Part shown: piece after piece, positions 12,340 to 16,831 of the stretch | Numbering within the stretch: position 1 is the stretch's first letter | Layout: each line of letters opens with the position of its first letter | DNA from: Tieghemiomyces parasiticus | Taxonomy: Eukaryota > Kickxellomycota > Dimargaritomycetes > Dimargaritales > Dimargaritaceae | Assembly: GCA_027575765.1 (NCBI GenBank) | Contig: JANBPT010000996.1 | Location: 1 to 16,831 of the forward strand | Direction: 5' to 3' | DNA: 16,831 nucleotides | Notes under the pieces: model-generated | Told to the model about the DNA's origin: nothing | The model's database searches: none | The model's input: the letters and a program-made list of their open reading frames with translations, nothing else | Translations under genes and position numbers: made by a program

Positions 12340-13292
12340 GGCGAATTCTGTATCAGGGTTTTACCGATTACTATGTGGATAAGTGAACAATCACAGCCGG
12401 TATTACAGAGTAAATGAGTCAACTCTCCCCCAACAGACAGCTGTAGCGCCCTGGCAGCGGTGCGGTACAGAGTTGAAGGGGGGGGGCTAGCAGTAGGGGC
12501 CCAGGGGCTAAAGTGAGCCCTACTTTGACAGGCTGAAACCGCCAGCTAGATAGTGTGTTTATATCAGGGACATTAGCTAGTGGCTGGGCCTACGTCTTGT
12601 GAAATTGGATACCCTCACCGCCTATGTTAGGAGCTGGTTTTAACGTCGCGGAATGGCGTCTCAGGTTCAATTATGTTCCCGCTGGTGCTGTTTCTTCTTC
12701 GGCCTAGGCAAAACTAGGTGTCATGTGAAGTAATATCATCCAAGGCACTACCCTTGTATCTGGTGATCTTACCTAACCGTGGATCCCGGCGGTATTTCCT
12801 ACCTGGTCGATAAGATCTCGCTCAGAAAGGTGAAGTTTAGTCGTGGGATGATTGCCATGAATGACGTTATCGTTACAGCTAGTCTCCAACGCCTGAAATT
12901 ACCGGCCAACAAGGGGTGAATTGGGAATCATAATTAGTACCCTGTGTGTCGCGCTAGCCCTTTACTAGTTGGACGAATGTACTCAGCTTAAGTACGGCAG
13001 GCGTCTCCGTTAGGATGATATTCTCAACACTTCATTTTTGATACTTAGTTTTATTTTTTATCGAAAGATAACCAAGCGTGTTACAATATTCGTAGCTAAT
13101 GATACAATGTAGGAGACACACTGCCTAGTTTGGCAGAAGTTAAGTAAAAATAAACCTGAGGCAGGACTGAAAGGGTATAGTCAGTGCGGCCAGCGCTGTA
13201 TAAAGCGGATCGGTTAATAAAAAAACAATATATACCTAAAGGAAAAAGAGAAAAATCCAAGGAAGCATGATACAACGATCGAATTACGATGG
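12340..13292. other. Intergenic, A+T-richer region
   Basis: About 0.95 kb without a supported gene and without a notable open frame. It is visibly richer in A+T than the rest, especially 13020-13260. It contains a run of nine G (12478-12486) and an ATATATA-containing stretch near 13228-13235 that would suit the polyadenylation zone of the surface protein gene to its right. It may include the former promoter of the enolase relic; beyond the first few dozen bases I see no convincing similarity to the intact enolase promoter. Confidence 0.4.
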
Positions 13293-13844
13293 TTAGTATA
13301 GTGCTGTGTAGGAAATCAAGACAACAACGACGGCCAAGGTGGAGGTGGCCAGGGTGGGGGTACTGGCTGCGCCGCTGAACGTAGGTAGTGAGTAGTAGGA
13401 TGAGCTGGTACGAGAGGCACTGCCTGAAGAGGATACCATTGACGACGTCGAACTCACGCTTGAGGCAGACATAGTGCTAGCCGGGCTAGTGGAGGAGGAG
13501 GAGGAGGAAGAGGAAGAGGTAGAAGTTGAAGTAGAAGTGGAGGTTGCCGTGGCGGTGGCAATACTGGTAAAGGCAGCGAGTACTTCATTCAAATTCACAT
13601 TCAGCTTGTTACCGAAGCTGGCATTGCACTGTTGCATGCATACGCTGTTAGTGCCGCATCCGCCATAACAGCTGCTGAGCGTGCTGATGTCCTGGGAGGT
13701 CGCGCCCAGACAGTCGACGAAGCATGCCTGAGAGTTGGACATGCACTTGTGAGTCTTCAAACAATTAATTTGGCTGTCCGATAGCGTTGCCATGCAGCTA
13801 GACGCGGCGGTCAGTAGGGCAAGTGAACCAGTCAGGAATTTCAT
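13293..13844 (-). CDS. Secreted cysteine-rich, Ser/Thr-rich, probably GPI-anchored surface protein of unknown family
   Basis: 183 residues. Residues 1-19 form a signal peptide (MKFLTGSLALLTAASSCMA, likely cleaved before Thr20). Next comes a compact domain with eight cysteines at 28, 34, 41, 45, 59, 63, 69 and 73: C-x5-C-x6-C-x3-C-x13-C-x3-C-x5-C-x3-C. This is nearly mirror-symmetric, with four C-x3-C-type spacings. Residues 97-150 are almost only Ser, Thr and Ala (nine Ser at 110-118), a likely O-mannosylated stalk. A small-residue patch (SGAAS, 157-161) and a hydrophobic C-terminus (LAVVVVLISYTALY) look like a GPI attachment signal. I do not recognise the cysteine domain as a named family (it is not a standard CFEM pattern); the wall or plasma-membrane location is inference. 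The frame is open upstream to 14015, but the signal peptide fixes the start at 13844. Confidence 0.8.
   Translation of the reverse strand: MKFLTGSLALLTAASSCMATLSDSQINCLKTHKCMSNSQACFVDCLGATSQDISTLSSCYGGCGTNSVCMQQCNASFGNKLNVNLNEVLAAFTSIATATATSTSTSTSTSSSSSSSSSTSPASTMSASSVSSTSSMVSSSGSASRTSSSYYSLPTFSGAASTPTLATSTLAVVVVLISYTALY
13490..13548 (-). repeat. Coding trinucleotide repeat (Ser/Thr tract)
   Basis: An imperfect triplet array, GAG/GAA/GTA/GTT on the + strand, encoding roughly residues 99-118 of the surface protein (alternating Thr-Ser, then a Ser run). The left end is almost pure GAG repeats, and the array becomes more mixed to the right. Such arrays in fungal surface proteins often vary in length between strains; variation here is not shown. 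Confidence 0.7.
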
Positions 13845-15533
13845 GGCTATGTGGGTGGGTTGGTTGTACCGCGAAGGAAGCAGGTGGGTGTAAAGTGAGG
13901 TACAGGCTCTAGAGTAGGAAACAAAGCGCTTGAGCAAGGATGGTGGGATATAAGACGTACTTGGAGTAAACGAGTCAAGAGGGGTGCGGGATGTCGGCCG
14001 GTTAGTGATATGCAAATAACAGGCGAGAGGGGCACGGTAATTTAAGGTGGAAGGTGAGGCGGGGGGAGTGGTTGGTATGTGAACGACCGATGAAGGGACC
14101 TACACCCTTTATATAATCAAGCCTGGGCCGGGGCCGCTAGGAAAGGACGTGTAGGGAGTCGTGGCCTACTATACTTAGCCAGGGCCCCGACCCGTAACTC
14201 CTAGGATGAAGGTAGAAGAGTGCGGAACAGGGTGCTGTCAACGAGGGGAGGGTGGGCGCCGCGCCAGAGAGCGGGGGCACTACTGGGAACCCCCTACCAT
14301 GATCGCAAGTGGAGGAGGCATGTGGGGTGGCGGCGGCAGCAAGGCAGAGGGAATAGGGAAATGGGGCAATCCGAAAGTCGCCCTTTGAAAAGGGAGCGCA
14401 TCGTTCACAGTTATTGATTGGAAGGGCTTAATTCTCTATAATGAAGGCGGCCATGGTGTCCATTTCCTTTCATGACGACAGGCGGTGCTTCCTCCTCCTT
14501 TTTTCCCTGCTTCGCCTCCAGATTACACCAGCTGTGCCCAAAAGGGAGGGGGGGGGCTTCAAGGGCCTTGAGGGCGCCAATCCTTCCCCTTCCTTACCCG
14601 CCAGTCGACCCAGCGACAGCACGCTTCACCATTAGAATCGGACCTGCTGGCAGCAACGACATAGGGGAAATGATCCCCCGCGTCTTCGTGAAGCTATTCG
14701 TCCTTCGCTGCTATTCCTGATCGTCGCCAACTTTTGCTGCCGCATGTAAGAGGGCGACGGGCGATTGAAAACGTGACCTGTGGTAGGCTGATCTTTTTCA
14801 TCGCCTCGCCCGGCAGGCTAACAGTTGGCGGATCACAGCGCTGCACATATTTTTATGGCGACTTACCTTGGACCCTGCATCCTGTTGATAAGAAAAACAC
14901 TTCTATTTGCGCGTACAATAGTTTATAGGGAAGAGGAGGGGGGGTGATCACAGCAGAGGCCCTTTAGGTACACGCCTCTCACCTATAATTTTCCACACCA
15001 CCCGAACCTCACTTGGTATTGTAGGACTGATATCGGATCCATTAAGATTACCGCACCTAGCCAATAAGTCAAGTCGAACCAAGTCACTCGAAGGCGAAAA
15101 TGGTACCGCGTGAGTAGGTTGAGTATGGGTGATAAAATAAAGTTTTACTAATACCCGATGGAGGCCCAGGACGCGTGATTCCTTCCTCCCCCCCACCGCG
15201 TATTGCGGCAAGTACAGTCGCAGAGCCCCCGACCTCTCCGGACCGAATCTGAGCGTAAAGGCGCTGGCTACTCCACGCAATTAAAAATAGATCATAACCG
15301 GGAGTCAGGTCTGGGCGCAGGCCAGTGACCGCTCACAGGTGCGCCCGTCTGCAGTTGGGCGACCACGTCGCGGCTTTACTCTACAAGCATCGGTCAGATT
15401 GAGGATTTATATTCAATGACACAGGTCAAGGTTTGAGATGGGGGGGGGGGAAGGCAGTGCCTCAAATTCGCGAGCTACTATCGGAAAAATGCAAGGCTGC
15501 AGCAACAGTGCCGCGGCAAGCGCTATTAGTGCC
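13845..15533. other. Intergenic region between the surface protein gene and AOS1
   Basis: About 1.7 kb. The left part is the upstream region of the surface protein gene, including the TATA-like element listed separately. The remainder has only short open frames without recognisable similarity, among them a 110-codon minus-strand frame at 14948-15280. It holds a run of nine G (14548-14556), one of eleven G (15440-15450) and two shorter G/C runs (14938-14944, 15188-15194). The right end should carry the AOS1 3' untranslated region. Confidence 0.45.
14108..14116 (-). promoter_or_regulatory. TATA-box-like element upstream of the surface protein gene
   Basis: On the minus strand the sequence reads TTATATAAA, followed by GGG, a strong TATA match. 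It lies about 265 bases upstream of the ATG, so a leader of some 200 bases or a spliced leader would be needed. No other element as good is seen nearer. The assignment is by position only. Confidence 0.4.
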
Positions 15534-16831
15534 TTACACCGTATGTAAGACCCCCGAGCCTGGTGTAAAAAACATGATAACCGCCGACACGGCCGTGGCG
15601 GAATGGTTGCGATGGTAGCCGCATAGTGTTTGAACACGAGAGCGGCGGCAGAGGAAACGTCTGGTTTGGTAAATGTTCACGCTAAGTCGACTTCCCTATT
15701 TTTTACGGAGTAGACGGGCTGGGTCGAGGATATGATCGATCAGGCGGAAGAGGCTAGGTCCATACGGCCAAGCTCACAGCCCAGTGGCCTGGGGGTTCGT
15801 CAACTTACATTGTGTGCCATCAAAAACGAAAGCGTTATGCAACGGATATTCTTTCGCCGAAATCACCTTGATCACTTCTTGTGCGGCAATACCGCCCAGA
15901 ATCGAACCGACTGGGACGAGCTGCAGCGATAACTGGGCCGCAAGGCGGCTGGTAACCGAAAATCATAGAGTAAAAGCAAAAATTGGTGAGCGACAGGTAA
16001 GGGCGAGCCCTGAATTGGCGGGCCAGGCCAGGTCGACCGATCGGCCAGGGCAACCAAGGCAGACCGATCATATCTTGGTGCAGTTCATCCCTACAGCTAT
16101 CACCGATTGGGTCGCCGCGCATCCGTAGCTGGGTGAGTGTGAAGGGGGAGAGGAGCGACCGGCCCTAGCTACACGGCCCACCGAAACAAAGCGGCCCGGT
16201 ACATCGTCCCTTCCCTCCGTTGCTTTAACTCATTAACGAATCGGAGTGGTAGCGAAGCGACACACACGATAGTGTAGGCGGATGATCTATAACAACCGCT
16301 GATCTTACCTGATGGTTGTGTTTGGTAGTAGTGATGGGTCAATGCCACGGGCGGCAAGGAACTGGTCGCGAAATTCGCAGAGCTGTTCAGCCTTCGGAGA
16401 CTCTGATGTCACTTCGTTGGAGAGGCGGTATTGCCAATATACTACAAGTGGGAGTGGTAGAGAACAGGCGGGGAGGTAAAGCGTGAATACGGTAACTCTA
16501 TCACAGCCGGATTTGGCCACTCGTGGGGACCGTCTTCGGCCGAGGCGAACCACCTTGCGAACATTGCATGAAATACTATAAAGTCAAAGAGAGCCCAGCG
16601 CAACTATCACTGGCACGTAGCCAACTTACCCAGCAGAGCCAGCCATCCAGGTGAAAGTCGCCGTTTGATCTGGCGGGCAGGCACGTCCGACCAGTTGCGG
16701 GCCAGGACGTCGGCGAAAGTGTCAAAGTTCACACACTCCACGGTGAGGGGAGCAGGCCCGTCACTGGCCGGCTCGGAGGCTGTAGAGGCCGCAGGCTGGA
16801 AGGAGAAACGATGCAGGTCGGCCAGAACGTA
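15534..16831 (-). CDS. AOS1: SUMO-activating enzyme subunit 1 (AOS1/SAE1), C-terminal part, cut by the window edge
   Basis: C-terminal portion of the smaller subunit of the SUMO E1, which pairs with UBA2 to adenylate SUMO in the nucleus. I read four minus-strand exons: 16630-16831 (continuing beyond the edge), 16309-16441, 15809-15948 and 15534-15559; all phases match. The first begins YVLADLHRFSF, equivalent to the GYxFADL segment of SAE1. The second gives YWQYRLSNEV and RDQFLAARGIDPSLLP, matching the SAE1 FRxxxGxDP...LGISPDLLP segment. The third gives LVPVGSILGGIAAQEVIKVI and PLHNAFVFDG, the E1 C-terminal signature (GGxxAQExIK, NxFxFDG). The last exon is only 26 nt (CSGVLHTV, then stop). 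It is the least certain: reading through the donor at 15808 instead would end in CKLTNPQATGL. The related NEDD8 E1 subunit ULA1 is a less likely alternative, because the FDG ending and the middle segment fit AOS1 better. The Rossmann-fold N-terminus lies outside the window. Confidence 0.82.

Noticed and set aside
13845..14015. 57-residue N-terminal extension of the surface protein
   Set aside because: It would bury a clear signal peptide inside the protein; the ATG at 13844 gives a normal secretory start.
14948..15280. 110-codon minus-strand open frame
   Set aside because: No recognisable similarity and no supporting promoter or splice context; probably a chance frame.

Overview
This window looks like a gene-dense stretch of a fungal nuclear genome, possibly an early-diverging lineage (the lineage is a guess from general character only). 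Three things support a fungus: short spliceosomal introns (147-360 nt) with GTAAGT-type donors; a stand-alone mRNA guanylyltransferase with no fused RNA triphosphatase domain, which is the fungal rather than the animal or plant arrangement; and a Ser/Thr-rich, GPI-anchor-like wall/surface protein. I see no prokaryotic signals, CRISPR array, rRNA, tRNA or intact transposon.

Layout. The left third is on the + strand: an intronless 11-TM amino acid transporter (289-1683), the six-exon capping enzyme guanylyltransferase (2991-5068), and the two-exon TRAPP subunit Trs31/TRAPPC5 (5678-6472). The rest is on the - strand: a two-exon Cyp33-type RRM protein without a cyclophilin domain (6765-7409), a two-exon enolase (8228-9839), a decayed second enolase in the same orientation (about 11005-12339), a secreted eight-cysteine, Ser/Thr-rich, probably GPI-anchored protein of unknown family (13293-13844), and the 3' end of the SUMO-activating enzyme subunit AOS1 (15534 to beyond the window edge). 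The two strand blocks meet tail to tail at about 6.47-6.76 kb.

These are mostly unrelated housekeeping genes (mRNA capping, vesicle tethering, glycolysis, sumoylation, amino acid transport); nothing suggests a joint pathway or gene cluster. The long gaps are rich in G/C homopolymer runs of 9-12 nt, and several genes have pyrimidine-rich leaders.

The observations most worth following are the enolase tandem pseudogene, which has lost most of its catalytic residues, the unclassified cysteine-rich surface protein, and the length-3n, stop-free intron of the RRM gene. I do not see a convincing undescribed multi-gene system here.
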